Positions 18,996-28,683 of a stretch of 64,000 nt of DNA are shown here, one piece after another. The notes beneath the pieces are model-generated. The model saw only the letters and a list, made by a program, of their open reading frames with translations, searched no databases and was not told the DNA's origin. Every line of letters starts with the position of its first letter. Position 1 is the first letter of the stretch. The position numbers and the translations under genes were made by a program. Source of the DNA: Rhodospirillales bacterium (lineage in GTDB: Bacteria; Pseudomonadota; Alphaproteobacteria; Acetobacterales; Acetobacteraceae); NCBI GenBank assembly GCA_025352565.1, contig JANXTF010000068.1, positions 52,425 to 116,424 of the forward strand. Direction: 5' to 3'.

Positions 18996-21900
18996 TCACC
19001 CGAGCACCACCTGGACGGCATGGGTACCGCCATCAGCCACCATCGTTATTGCCTGGTTCAACGCAAGCTCCTTGCCGTCCAGCCTGATCGATACCACTCC
19101 CCGGCTGACACGGGCCGGGTTCTGCACGGTGATCACATACTTCGCCGATCGCCAAGCGATCGTTGCCTCGAAATGTGGCCAGGTCTTTGGGATGCAGGGG
19201 TCCACCAGCAGGTTCCCGCCGCATACGCGAACGCCCAGGATGCTCTCGATCCCGACCCGCTGCATCCAGCCCGCCGAGCCGGTGTACCAGGACCAGCCGC
19301 CGCGCCCGACATGGGGTGGTTTGGCGTAGACATCTGCCGCCACCGCATAGGGTTCCAACTTGTAACGGGCCACATCGGCGGGCGTCAGCGCGTGGTTTAT
19401 CGGGTTGATCCGACCGAACAACCGGGCGGCCTGATCGCCGTCGCCCAGCATCGCCGTGGCCATCACCGCCCACAAGGCCGCATGGGTGTACTGACCGCCG
19501 TTCTCCCGGATACCCGGCGGATAACCCTTGATATAGCCGGGGTCGGACGGCGTCTTGTCGAACGGCGGCGCCAGGACCAGCACAAGGCCATCGGTGGCAG
19601 TCACGAGCTCGCGTTCCACCGACAGCATCGCCCGCGCCGCGCGCTGCGGCATGGCCGCGCCCGATATCACCGCCCAGGACTGCGCGATGGAATCGATCCG
19701 ACATTCCTCGTCCGTGTGCGAGCCGAGCGGCGTGCCGTCATCGAAGTAGGCGCGCAGATACCAATCCCCATCCCAGGCGCGTTCCAGCGCTGGTGCCAAC
19801 GCCGCTGCGTGCGCGCGCCAGGTTGCGGCGTGGGCGCCGTCCTGCCGCCCATCCGCCAGCGGAGCAAACGCCGACAGGGTTGCATGCAGGAACCACCCGA
19901 GCCAGACGCTCTCCCCCTTTCCAGCCTCGCCGACGCGGCTCATGCCGTCGTTCCAGTCGCCGGTCCCCATCAGCGGCAGGCCGTGACTGCCGAGCGCCAA
20001 GCTGTGATCGAGCGCGCGGGCACAGTGGTCGAACAGGGATGCGGTCCCATCCGCGCTGTCGTCGGAGCGCGGCAGGAAGAACCGGTCGTGTTCATCGGCG
20101 GCCAGAACGGGCGCTGCCAGATATCCCACCGGTTCGTCGAGCACCGCCGTGTCGCCGGTGGCCGCGACATACTGAGCAACCGTGTACGCGAGCCAGGCAC
20201 AGTCGTCCGAGATATGGGTCCGCACGCCCGTGCCGGTTTGCGGCAGCCACCAATGCTGCACGTCACCCTCGGTGAATTGCCGGGATGCCGCCCGAAGAAG
20301 ATGCTCCCGCACGATCGCCGGGCAGGACGCGGTCAGCGCCATGCCGTCCTGGAGCTGGTCACGAAAGCCGAACGCGCCGCTGGCCTGATAGAACCCGGCG
20401 CGGGCCCACACCCGGCAGGCGAGCGTTTGATACAACAGCCAGCCGTTCAGCATGATGTCCATGCTACGGTCAGGCGTTCTTACTTGCACCGCGCCAAGTA
20501 TGCCGTCCCAGTGGCGATGGACGGTCGCCAGAACCACGTCCAGGTCCGCGCCGCGGTACTGCATGATCAGCCGGCGTGCGTCCTCGGCGGTCAGGGCCTC
20601 GCCCAGGAAGAACACGATCTCGGCGTGGCCGTCGGGTGGCAGCGCGATGGTGGTCCGCAGCGCACCGCAGGGGTCAAGGCCGGCGCCCACGGTACCAGAC
20701 AGCCCGCTGCGGCCATTGAGCGCGACGGGGTGGGCCAGCGTGCCGTTGCGGCCGATGAACTGGCGTCGGTCGCCCGTCCACTCGGTCTGCCGCCCGCCGA
20801 GATCGGCAAACGCCACGCGCGATCCGAACGTTTGATTCCACGGGTTGCGCGCGAACATCGCGCCGGTCTCGGAATCCATCTCTGTCGTCACGAACGGTGC
20901 TGTGGCCGAGCGCGAAGAGCCGAGGATCCACTCCACATAGGCGGTGATCGAAATGGACCGCGCATGGCGCGATACGTTGTGCAGCTTCAGCCGCGATATC
21001 TTGACCGGATCGGCAAGCGGCACGTACTGCAGCAGGCTGCTGCGGATGCCACGGGCCACGCAGTCGTACTTGGTGTAACCCCTGCCATGGCAAGCCACGT
21101 AGGTCGCCGCCGGATCGCGCCGCAACGCGGCTGTTGGGCACCAAATATCGCGCGTCTCCTCGTCCCGCAGGAAGAAGGCTTCTCCTGGACGGTCGGTGAC
21201 CGGGTCGTTCGACCATGGGGTCAGCTGGTTTTCGCGGCTGTTGCCCGTCCAGGTGTAGCCGCCCCCCTCGGCTCCCGCCTGGAACCCGAAATCGGGATTC
21301 GCGATGACGTTGATCCAGGGCGCCGGATTCGTCTGACCTGGGCCGAGAACGACCACGTATTCCCGTCCATCCTCTGCGAAACCGCCGTGGCCGTTGAAAA
21401 ACTCAAGGGTTGTCATGGGTGGGACGCCGTACGCAGGTTCGACGGGCCGCAGCTTGCCGAGTGCCTGCTTGATGGCAGCCCGGTCGAAAAATGGGGCCGC
21501 CGGAATGCGGGCCCTGGCCATCTGGGCACGATCGAGCTGGTCCGCCAGACGCCCGCGATCGCCTCTCAGCACGACGCGGGCGACCGAGTTCAGCAGGGCA
21601 AGGATCGGTGCCGGCACCAAATCGGCTCGCAGCAGGAAGGCCGAACCCTGTCCGCCGCGTGTTCGCGATCCGGCGCGGATCAGCGTCTCAAGCGAGATTT
21701 GCAGGTCCTGCACGTAGGACGCGGCATGATCGTTCAGGATCACAAGGTCGACGGCGAGCTGTTTCAACCGGAAATACTCGTGAGCGAGGAGCACTTGCCG
21801 GGCGATGTCGAGATCGACCCCGTCGTTTATGCGAAGGAGCAGAATTGGCAGGTCGCCGGAGATGCCCTGCCCCCAAAGCCCAGCCTGCGTACCGCCACCC

Positions 21901-24900
21901 TGGCGGATGATGTCGGAGCCAGGGCGCAGAGCGTCGCCGGCGAACAGCAGGTGGCCAGCCAATTGTTGGAACAACTCGGCCTCCTCGGGGCTAATGCCGA
22001 GATGGCGCATCTGGACCTGCGCCAGCGTCCAGGCCAGCGTCGATGCCCGGTCGAATGCGGCGGGGTCCCGGTGCTTGTCGATGCAATCGATCAGCGCCGC
22101 GCGCGAGGGCGCAACCATGGTCCAGAACGCGACCCGCACCGCGGCACCGGGTGCGATGGCGACCCGGCACCGCACCGAAAAAACCGGGTCCAGCACTGTG
22201 CCGACAGTGCCAGAGAGTGCTGCGCCGCCGGTCATCGCCGCCGGATCGCGAACGCCATGGCCTCGGCCGAGGAAGCGGGCACGGTCGGTCTCCACGCCGA
22301 TGGCGCCTTCGGCCACCACCAGATGGGCAGCCCATATCTCGGGCTCTGCCGGCGTGCGCTTCCGGCGCGTGGCCACAATGGCGCCGGCCTCGGCAAAATA
22401 TTCGGTCTGCACGAACAGCTTGGCGAATGCCGGGTGTGCGATGTCGGTGGCCTGCGGCACCAAAGCAAGTTCGGCATAGGAGGTGAGCTCGATCTCGCGC
22501 GTCTCTGTGCCGGCATTGGATATCGAGACGCGGCGCACCTCCGCGTCCTCCTCCGCCGAAACAAGTATCTCGAGCGTGGTGGTCAGGGTGCCGTCCCGGC
22601 GGGCGAACTCGGCGCGGTCCTCGCTGAAGATGACTTCGTATTGATCCGGTTCGGCGCCGCTGGGCTGCAGTCCCGCGGACCAGACACCTCCGCCGCGCAC
22701 ATCCCGAAGGTAGATGTACGATCCCCAGTCATCGCGCGTCGGGTCCTCGCGCCAGCGCGTGACCGCAAAATCCTGCCAGCGGCTGTATCCGGATCCGGCG
22801 GTGGTGAGCATGACGCTGTAGCGGCCGTTGGAGAGCAGATGGGTGGCCGGCGCCTGCTGGTGGGCGGTTACAAACCGCCGTCCGGCCGGCTGCTCGAAGG
22901 CGCGGGTTTCGGTGGGACCCTTCTCGTCGGCCGGCAACGGCCGCGCGACCGCGCCCCTGCGCGACGCACGCTCCTGCAACAGTAGCTCGGTGGCCTCGAT
23001 CATCGGCTCGGCGTGGAAGCGTGACCGCATGATCCCGTCCAGCACGGCATCGGCGACCGCCAGGATGGACATGCCCTGATGGTGCGCCATGAAGGCCCGC
23101 ACCAAGGCGACCGACTGGCCGCTGGGTATGCGGTCCGGCGTATAGTCGAGCGCCTCGTAGAACCCGTAACGGCCGCACGCCCCCGTGGCAGCGAGCCGGG
23201 CAAGGTTGCGCACAGCCGAACGCGGATCGACCATGGCTGCCAGCATAGTGGCGTACGGTGCAACGACGATGTCCTGACCCAGGCCGCGCTTCAGTCCCAG
23301 GCCCGGCACGCCGAAATTGGAATACTGGTAGGTGTATTCGAGATCGCGCACGTTGTAGGCAGATTCCGAGAGACCCCATGGAATGCCGCGCCACGTCCCG
23401 AATTCGATCTGGCGCCGCACGATCATCCTGCTCGTCTCCTCCAGCAGGCTGCCGCCCGGCGCGCGCATCACCAGGGACGGCATCAGGTATTCGAACATCG
23501 ACCCCGACCAGGACACCAGTGCCGCGGCATTGCCGACTGGCGTCACGGCGCGGCCGAGCCTGAACCATTCACGCGCCGGCACATCCCCTTTGGCGATCGC
23601 CACAAAGACAGCGAGGCGTGCCTCGGACGCGAGCAGATCGTAGCAATTCTCGTCGAGCCGGTCCTCGGCCACCAGGAATCCGATCGACAGCAGCTTGCGG
23701 GCATCGTTGCGCAGGAAGCCGAACTCCATCGCCATCGCCATTCGTCGCGCGGCGTCTTCAATGGCCGAGAGCCGGGCCTGCACGGCGTCCGGGGTTGTGT
23801 GGTCGAAATCCCGGCTGTGGCTCTCGAGGGTGCGCTGGGCGGCCTGAGTCCAGAACACCAGCTCCGCACCCCGGTCGCCGAGTGCCACCGTCCGGTCTCG
23901 GGCCAGATCCGCCGCTGCGCGCGCCTCTGCACATAGACCTGCCAGGACCGCGGCAAGGCCGGTTTCCGCGTCAGGGGCGGCCTGCACGCGGGCGGCCAGC
24001 GCATCGAGCGCGCCGGCCAGACCCGCAGCGTCAAGCGCCGCGACATCCGAAGCTGGCGCCTTGCCTGCGTCGGTGTGCCGGGCGAGCGCGTCGGCCGCGA
24101 GGTACAGCGCATCGCCCACGCCCTCGCGCCACGCGCCAGTCTCGGGACCGGCGGGGTCACGCCAGCCGCGGCACGCGCTGGCCAGCGCGATCAGATGGCC
24201 GGCCAGATTGCCGCTGTCCACCGTCGAAACATAGGCCGGCTCCAGCCGGCGCAGATCCGTCGTATCGTACCAGTTGTAGAAATGGCCACGGAAGCTTGTC
24301 ATGCGCGCCATCGTGGCGAGCGTCGCCTCGAGCCGGTCGATCGTGTCGGCCAGCCCGACCCAGCCGAAATCGTGTGCGCTCACTACCGACAAAAGATAGA
24401 GGCCGAGATTGGTCGGTGACGTCCGATGGGCCAGCACGGGTACCGGGTCTTCCTGGAAATTGTCCGGCGGCAGCATGTTTTCCGCCGGGGTCACGAATGT
24501 TTCGAAGAAGCGCCAAGTGCGCCGCGCCGTGGTCCGCAGCACCGCGATGTCGGATTTCGACGCCCTCGAGTGGCGGGGACCGACCGACGACCGGCTTGCC
24601 CACCGGGCCACGGCCGGCGACGCCGTCCAGACGACCGCGAACGGCAATGCAAGCAGCCATACTCCGGGCGCCGACCATGCGGCCAGGCCCAGCGCGATAA
24701 CCCCGATCGCAGGCCCGCCCGCCATCCAGCGGTAGCACTGGGCCATGTCCAAACGGGGGTTGTCAGCCTCCTGCGCCGCCGTCACCCATTGCAGCAGATG
24801 GCGGCGCGTCAGGAAAACCCGGATCAGGGTCCGCACGATCGCATCACCCATCATGTAGGCCTGGTGGGCCAGGAGGACGACGATCAGCCCTGTCAGAGCC

Positions 24901-27563
24901 GCTGCATGTTGCAGTCCGCGAAGGAGCACAGCCAGGTAGCTGCCCAGGGTGATCCATTGGCGGCGCGGCACGATGTCACCGAAGACAGGCAGCAGGGTGG
25001 GCAAGGCGATCGCCGAAAGTATGAAAACGGTCCAGCCGAGCGCCGCGTGGAACGGCAGTGTCCATCCGGCCATCAGTGCGAGCACCGCACCCGGTGCCGA
25101 CAACGTGCGCCGCAGATTGTCCAGCATCTTCCACCGGCCGATCGACGGGATCGCGGCGCGCGGCCCCGCCGCCCCCGTGCGCCTCGCCGTCCACGGCATG
25201 ATCCACGGCAGCAACTGCCAATCCCCACGCGCCCAGCGGTGCTGGCGCAGCGCCGAGACGGTGTAGTCGGCAGGGAACTCCTCCATCACCTCGACGTCCG
25301 AGGCCAGGCCGGCGCGGGCGAACAGACTTTCGAACAGATCGTGGCTCAGCAGCGTCGACTCCGGGACGCGGCCGGCAAGTGCCGCCTCGAACCCGTCCAG
25401 GTCGTAGATGCCCTTTCCGGCGTAGGAGCCCTCGCCGAACATGTCCTGATACACGTCGGAGACCGCGCCCGCGTAAGGGTCGATGCCGTCCATGCTGGAA
25501 AAGACCCGCTGGAAAAGCGAGCTGTTGTGCCCAATGGGCAGCGAGGGTGTAACCCGCGGCTGCAGAACCGAATAGCCTTCCAGAACGCGACCCGACACGG
25601 GATCGAAGCGCGGCGCGTTGAGCGGGTGCGCCATCTTGCCAACCAACCGGCGCACGGAGTCGTGCGGCAGCCGCGTATCGGAATCCAGGGTGATGACAAA
25701 CCGGACATCCGCGGGCAGCGCGGCGAGGTCCGGCCGCTCAAGGAAGCTCGTGTCGGTGGCCCCGCGCAACAGCCGGTTCATCTCATGCAGCTTGCCACGC
25801 TTGCGTTCCCAGCCGATCCAGCTGCCCTCGCCTGAATTCCACATGCGGCGGCGATGCAGCAGGAGAAAGCGGTCCCCGCCTGTTGCCGGGCCATGCAGGC
25901 GGTTGAGCCGCGCGATACCATCCGAGGCGGCCGCCAGGAGCGCCTCGTCGCCGGCCGCGTGCTCCGTGGCGCTGTCGGTCCAATCGGAGAGCAAGGCGAA
26001 ATGCAGCGCGCCGTCCTGGCTGGCCAGGAAGTGGAGCTCCAGTCGCGCAACCTGCTCGGCGATCGATTTCGGCGTCGTGAGCAGCGTGGGCACCGCGACG
26101 AGCGTGCGCAGGGCTGCAGGAATGCCGGCCCGCAATTCCAGGCCAGGAAGGTAGGTGGCGCCGAACACCCACATCGCCAGTCGATTGATGCAGGCGACTG
26201 CTGCATCGGAGGCCATTACGAAGCCCGGCACGCCCAGCAACACCAGCCACAAGGCGCCGATGCCCGCGTGCGCGCACAGCCAGATCGGCGGTGCCAGAAA
26301 GAGGCTGGCGAGTGCCACGATCGCGGTGCCGTAGCCGCCGATGCCGAGCATTCGGCATGCTCTTTTCAACCGGGCGCGCATCGATGGGCGGAAGCCTGTT
26401 GCCCTTTCCAACGCGGGCCGGCCACCGGCCAGCAGGTGGTAGCCAGGGTCGCTGCCGCGGTTCTCCGGCGCGGCGCCGGCAGCGTTTTTCTTGGCGGCGG
26501 CTATGGCCAACCGGGCAATGTCGAGTTCCGTGTGGGCAGAACCGCGGCCCAGTTCCTCGATGGCCGTGCGGTACAGGTTGCGGGTGGGGAAATCCATCTC
26601 CAGGAAGCAGCCTTGGCCCGCAAGCACGCCGTCGATGATGCACACACGCTCGAAGGCCTCGGTCCAATCGATACCGGCGATCAGCCGCAGGCTGTTGATG
26701 ATGTTGCGGATAGTGGCGGTAAACGCACTCTGCTGGGCAAGCTCGTCGCGCACTACGATGTCGATCGTGGTGCCCCGCGCAGCGAGGCCCCGGTCCAGCC
26801 AGGCCAGCGCCGGATCCTCCTTCGGATCCTGGCCGCGCAACCTGTGCTCGAGCTGGACCGCGAACGCGTCGTTCAAGGGGACCGCGCCGATGGGCGCCAG
26901 CACTTCGGATGCTGGTTCATGCTCCTGTCCGCTGGCGCCGACCAGGCGATTCGCCAAGATGTCTGCCGCATGGCGTGCGGCACCATTCTCGGCGATGATC
27001 TCCGCCACTCGTCTCAGATTCTCGATCAGAACGATACGCAGCGTGATCGGCACCGCCCACACCTCGCCGATAGTCAGCGGCTGAACCTCTTGGTAGGCAA
27101 GCAGGTAGCGGCGAAGTGTCTCGGGTTCAAAATGGCTGTCGGTATGGGCCACAAGGGACCATGTCGCGCCGAATACGCGGGGAAGCCCGGCAAATGGCCC
27201 ATCGGCAAGCTTGGGCAGTTGCGAATAATAGCCGGGCGGGAGATCCGTGCCGATCTCCCGTATTTGCATGTCTACGAGATGGTAGTTGTCGATGAGCCAT
27301 TCCGCCGCCGGGGTGACCTGCCCGCGTATTTCAGCCAATGTCTCGATTGCCAAATTGGCTTTGAGGAGGAAAGCCGCATTGTCCGCCAGTCTCCTGGCCA
27401 ACGCATGGCCCCTGATTTTACCCGCCAGAACGGGCTGTGCGGCTGCAAGGCTCTTGGCGTGCGCCTCAAGGCGCTCGATGCTGAACAGCTCTCCGCGAAC
27501 GGGCGTTCGGTCATCCCAGCACGACGGCAGCGGTGAGGATGCGAACAGGCGGCCGATCATCAT
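18996..27563 (-). CDS. ndvB: Cyclic beta-1,2-glucan synthase NdvB/ChvB
   Basis: Very large inner-membrane enzyme that makes periplasmic cyclic beta-1,2-glucans for osmoadaptation; 2855 residues, the NdvB/ChvB norm. Residues 1-400 are helical and cytoplasmic. TM pairs lie near 415-455, and the GT84 glycosyltransferase has VITLDSDTRLP (near 626) and the QHRWARGDWQL motif (near 780). Further TMs run through about 1000. Glucan-binding repeats follow, and the GH94 phosphorylase domain carries the presumed catalytic Asp in GTGDWNDGMS (near 2534), which sets ring length. The frame is intact throughout. It sits downstream of a recurrent box at 27866 and a small leader frame. Confidence 0.95.
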   Translation of the reverse strand: MMIGRLFASSPLPSCWDDRTPVRGELFSIERLEAHAKSLAAAQPVLAGKIRGHALARRLADNAAFLLKANLAIETLAEIRGQVTPAAEWLIDNYHLVDMQIREIGTDLPPGYYSQLPKLADGPFAGLPRVFGATWSLVAHTDSHFEPETLRRYLLAYQEVQPLTIGEVWAVPITLRIVLIENLRRVAEIIAENGAARHAADILANRLVGASGQEHEPASEVLAPIGAVPLNDAFAVQLEHRLRGQDPKEDPALAWLDRGLAARGTTIDIVVRDELAQQSAFTATIRNIINSLRLIAGIDWTEAFERVCIIDGVLAGQGCFLEMDFPTRNLYRTAIEELGRGSAHTELDIARLAIAAAKKNAAGAAPENRGSDPGYHLLAGGRPALERATGFRPSMRARLKRACRMLGIGGYGTAIVALASLFLAPPIWLCAHAGIGALWLVLLGVPGFVMASDAAVACINRLAMWVFGATYLPGLELRAGIPAALRTLVAVPTLLTTPKSIAEQVARLELHFLASQDGALHFALLSDWTDSATEHAAGDEALLAAASDGIARLNRLHGPATGGDRFLLLHRRRMWNSGEGSWIGWERKRGKLHEMNRLLRGATDTSFLERPDLAALPADVRFVITLDSDTRLPHDSVRRLVGKMAHPLNAPRFDPVSGRVLEGYSVLQPRVTPSLPIGHNSSLFQRVFSSMDGIDPYAGAVSDVYQDMFGEGSYAGKGIYDLDGFEAALAGRVPESTLLSHDLFESLFARAGLASDVEVMEEFPADYTVSALRQHRWARGDWQLLPWIMPWTARRTGAAGPRAAIPSIGRWKMLDNLRRTLSAPGAVLALMAGWTLPFHAALGWTVFILSAIALPTLLPVFGDIVPRRQWITLGSYLAVLLRGLQHAAALTGLIVVLLAHQAYMMGDAIVRTLIRVFLTRRHLLQWVTAAQEADNPRLDMAQCYRWMAGGPAIGVIALGLAAWSAPGVWLLALPFAVVWTASPAVARWASRSSVGPRHSRASKSDIAVLRTTARRTWRFFETFVTPAENMLPPDNFQEDPVPVLAHRTSPTNLGLYLLSVVSAHDFGWVGLADTIDRLEATLATMARMTSFRGHFYNWYDTTDLRRLEPAYVSTVDSGNLAGHLIALASACRGWRDPAGPETGAWREGVGDALYLAADALARHTDAGKAPASDVAALDAAGLAGALDALAARVQAAPDAETGLAAVLAGLCAEARAAADLARDRTVALGDRGAELVFWTQAAQRTLESHSRDFDHTTPDAVQARLSAIEDAARRMAMAMEFGFLRNDARKLLSIGFLVAEDRLDENCYDLLASEARLAVFVAIAKGDVPAREWFRLGRAVTPVGNAAALVSWSGSMFEYLMPSLVMRAPGGSLLEETSRMIVRRQIEFGTWRGIPWGLSESAYNVRDLEYTYQYSNFGVPGLGLKRGLGQDIVVAPYATMLAAMVDPRSAVRNLARLAATGACGRYGFYEALDYTPDRIPSGQSVALVRAFMAHHQGMSILAVADAVLDGIMRSRFHAEPMIEATELLLQERASRRGAVARPLPADEKGPTETRAFEQPAGRRFVTAHQQAPATHLLSNGRYSVMLTTAGSGYSRWQDFAVTRWREDPTRDDWGSYIYLRDVRGGGVWSAGLQPSGAEPDQYEVIFSEDRAEFARRDGTLTTTLEILVSAEEDAEVRRVSISNAGTETREIELTSYAELALVPQATDIAHPAFAKLFVQTEYFAEAGAIVATRRKRTPAEPEIWAAHLVVAEGAIGVETDRARFLGRGHGVRDPAAMTGGAALSGTVGTVLDPVFSVRCRVAIAPGAAVRVAFWTMVAPSRAALIDCIDKHRDPAAFDRASTLAWTLAQVQMRHLGISPEEAELFQQLAGHLLFAGDALRPGSDIIRQGGGTQAGLWGQGISGDLPILLLRINDGVDLDIARQVLLAHEYFRLKQLAVDLVILNDHAASYVQDLQISLETLIRAGSRTRGGQGSAFLLRADLVPAPILALLNSVARVVLRGDRGRLADQLDRAQMARARIPAAPFFDRAAIKQALGKLRPVEPAYGVPPMTTLEFFNGHGGFAEDGREYVVVLGPGQTNPAPWINVIANPDFGFQAGAEGGGYTWTGNSRENQLTPWSNDPVTDRPGEAFFLRDEETRDIWCPTAALRRDPAATYVACHGRGYTKYDCVARGIRSSLLQYVPLADPVKISRLKLHNVSRHARSISITAYVEWILGSSRSATAPFVTTEMDSETGAMFARNPWNQTFGSRVAFADLGGRQTEWTGDRRQFIGRNGTLAHPVALNGRSGLSGTVGAGLDPCGALRTTIALPPDGHAEIVFFLGEALTAEDARRLIMQYRGADLDVVLATVHRHWDGILGAVQVRTPDRSMDIMLNGWLLYQTLACRVWARAGFYQASGAFGFRDQLQDGMALTASCPAIVREHLLRAASRQFTEGDVQHWWLPQTGTGVRTHISDDCAWLAYTVAQYVAATGDTAVLDEPVGYLAAPVLAADEHDRFFLPRSDDSADGTASLFDHCARALDHSLALGSHGLPLMGTGDWNDGMSRVGEAGKGESVWLGWFLHATLSAFAPLADGRQDGAHAATWRAHAAALAPALERAWDGDWYLRAYFDDGTPLGSHTDEECRIDSIAQSWAVISGAAMPQRAARAMLSVERELVTATDGLVLVLAPPFDKTPSDPGYIKGYPPGIRENGGQYTHAALWAVMATAMLGDGDQAARLFGRINPINHALTPADVARYKLEPYAVAADVYAKPPHVGRGGWSWYTGSAGWMQRVGIESILGVRVCGGNLLVDPCIPKTWPHFEATIAWRSAKYVITVQNPARVSRGVVSIRLDGKELALNQAITMVADGGTHAVQVVLG

Positions 27564-27596
27564 AACTCAACTGGACCAGACGTCAGCCAAGCAGGG

Positions 27597-27806
27597 TCAG
27601 CGGCGGAAAAGGCTTCTCCGAATTCCTGGTTCTGCTGGGTGAAGCCTGCATAGCAGTGACTGACCGCTCCGGGCCGCACCGTCGCTGAAGCTCGGCGTCT
27701 CGCGGTCAGCATTCCCGCTGTTGGCAGCACTGATGTCGTGTCGGCAATCAGCCCCGTTCGAGGGAGCGCATTCCTCAGAACTCAGATTGTAAGTTGTGTC
27801 GCTCAC
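27597..27806 (-). CDS. Possible small leader ORF upstream of ndvB
   Basis: A 69-codon frame starting at GTG 27806 with GGGGAG eight to nine bases upstream, ending 33 bases before ndvB. No domain, signal peptide or TM is recognised; the product is Ser/Arg-rich. Just ahead of the start, TCCCCG (27815-27820) and CGGGGA (27829-27834) form a hairpin on the minus strand that would bury the ribosome site. It is either a regulatory leader frame or chance. Confidence 0.3.
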   Translation of the reverse strand: MSDTTYNLSSEECAPSNGADCRHDISAANSGNADRETPSFSDGAARSGQSLLCRLHPAEPGIRRSLFRR

Positions 27807-27865
27807 TGCGGTGCTCCCCGATTTAATCCGGGGACTCTACGTCTAACCTCGCGAGTGTATCAGAT

Positions 27866-27880
27866 TCGGAAAATACCTAG
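27866..27880 (-). promoter_or_regulatory. FixJ-like box 2 (CTAGGTATTTTCCGA), upstream of the leader ORF and ndvB
   Basis: Minus-strand variant of the recurrent box, 60 bases ahead of the possible leader frame and 303 ahead of ndvB. It keeps TATTTTCCG but has CTAGG for CTGAG. Confidence 0.4.
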
Positions 27881-27972
27881 CCGCGTGCCGGCCGATTCGA
27901 ACCTCGGAGTTTGATCAATCGTGCATCGGGACGGCGTATCGCCGATGCAGATGCGTCTCATCGACCGCCCAT

Positions 27973-27987
27973 CTGAGTAGTTTCCGA
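27973..27987 (+). promoter_or_regulatory. FixJ-like box 3 (CTGAGTAGTTTCCGA)
   Basis: Exact 15-mer shared with boxes 5 and 7. It points towards the BON remnant 50 bases downstream and the two small membrane-protein genes beyond. Boxes 2 and 3 are divergent, about 92 bases apart. Confidence 0.55.
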
Positions 27988-28036
27988 GGCTACCGGGGCG
28001 GCACAGCCAGCCCACGGAGCGACGTGTGCTTGCAGA

Positions 28037-28141
28037 GAGTTCAGCTACGGGCCGAGTGTCAACGCAGCAGATATTGGCGTGACAGCCAAAGACGGCGTCG
28101 TCACGCTGATTGGGGATGAAATCAAACGCGCGAATTCGTGA
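28037..28141 (+). pseudogene. BON-domain (OsmY-like) gene remnant
   Basis: A 34-codon open tail translating to PSVNAADIGVTAKDGVVTLI and a short end, then TGA at 28139. This is the core of a BON domain, a periplasmic lipid-binding fold often present in tandem in OsmY-type stress proteins. No convincing start codon or upstream BON half is seen, and the sequence stops before the domain's second half, so it is a fragment. An exact recurrent box lies 50 bases upstream, where the promoter of an intact gene would be. Confidence 0.6.
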
Positions 28142-28207
28142 TGAATGCTGTAGTGAACCCCCCGGTCTCTATTGCGTTCAGGCTACATTCCACAGGAGGA
28201 TTTGGTC

Positions 28208-28342
28208 ATGAGCTTCAGCACCAGCAATATTCAGCAGTTTGCAGTTGGCTCCAAGTCAGTCAGCGAAAAGACCCTTGTCATCCGCCTTGCGATCGTCGCC
28301 ATTGCGATTGCCGCGTTGACCGTTGCGCTCATGGTCATCTGA
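28208..28342 (+). CDS. Small single-TM protein (44 aa)
   Basis: ATG 28208 follows a strong AGGAGGA site. The product is 44 residues: a polar N-half with SNIQQFAVGSKSVSEK, then one membrane helix (VIRLAIVAIAIAALTVAL) ending MVI. Well-placed signals and the hydrophobic end argue for a real gene. Function is unknown; stress-induced small membrane proteins often look like this. It probably shares a transcript with the 75-residue protein 56 bases downstream. Confidence 0.6.
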   Translation: MSFSTSNIQQFAVGSKSVSEKTLVIRLAIVAIAIAALTVALMVI

Positions 28343-28398
28343 CAGGCGGCTGGGAGGTCCGTCGAGCATAGCGAGGTTATGTCCTGGAGTGAAGCGAA

Positions 28399-28626
28399 AT
28401 GACTTGGATCGGCTCGCCTATAGTGTTGCTCATCGGGGCGCTTTTGGGGCTGGCAGTGCTTGCGGCCCTCGTCTTCTATTTGGCGACGTGGGCTCGTTCG
28501 CGCCGAGCCAAGGCGGCCCAATTTCCGCCAGCGGCGGCGCTCGCGCCCACAGGCATACACCTCCCGCCCCAGACAGCGGGCGAGACGCCGCTGGTCGTGC
28601 TCCCATGGAATTTGCCACGGCGATAA
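28399..28626 (+). CDS. Small single-TM protein (75 aa)
   Basis: A 75-residue product with an N-terminal membrane helix (SPIVLLIGALLGLAVLAALV), a basic patch (WARSRRAKAA), then a Pro-rich cytoplasmic tail ending PWNLPRR. ATG 28399 follows a weak GGAG. No family is recognised. Position and orientation suggest an operon with the 44-residue protein. The next gene converges on it. Confidence 0.55.
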   Translation: MTWIGSPIVLLIGALLGLAVLAALVFYLATWARSRRAKAAQFPPAAALAPTGIHLPPQTAGETPLVVLPWNLPRR

Positions 28627-28683
28627 GCCCAGGCTTCCGCCATGCTGCCGGACGGGATCACCGAGCCTAAGAACACGAGCCCG

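Noticed and set aside
19020..22985. 1321-codon plus-strand frame
   Set aside because: Antisense to the intact ndvB frame.
27885..27915. tRNA-like T-arm (GGTTCGAATC on the minus strand)
   Set aside because: Flanks do not pair into a T-stem and no anticodon or acceptor arms are present.
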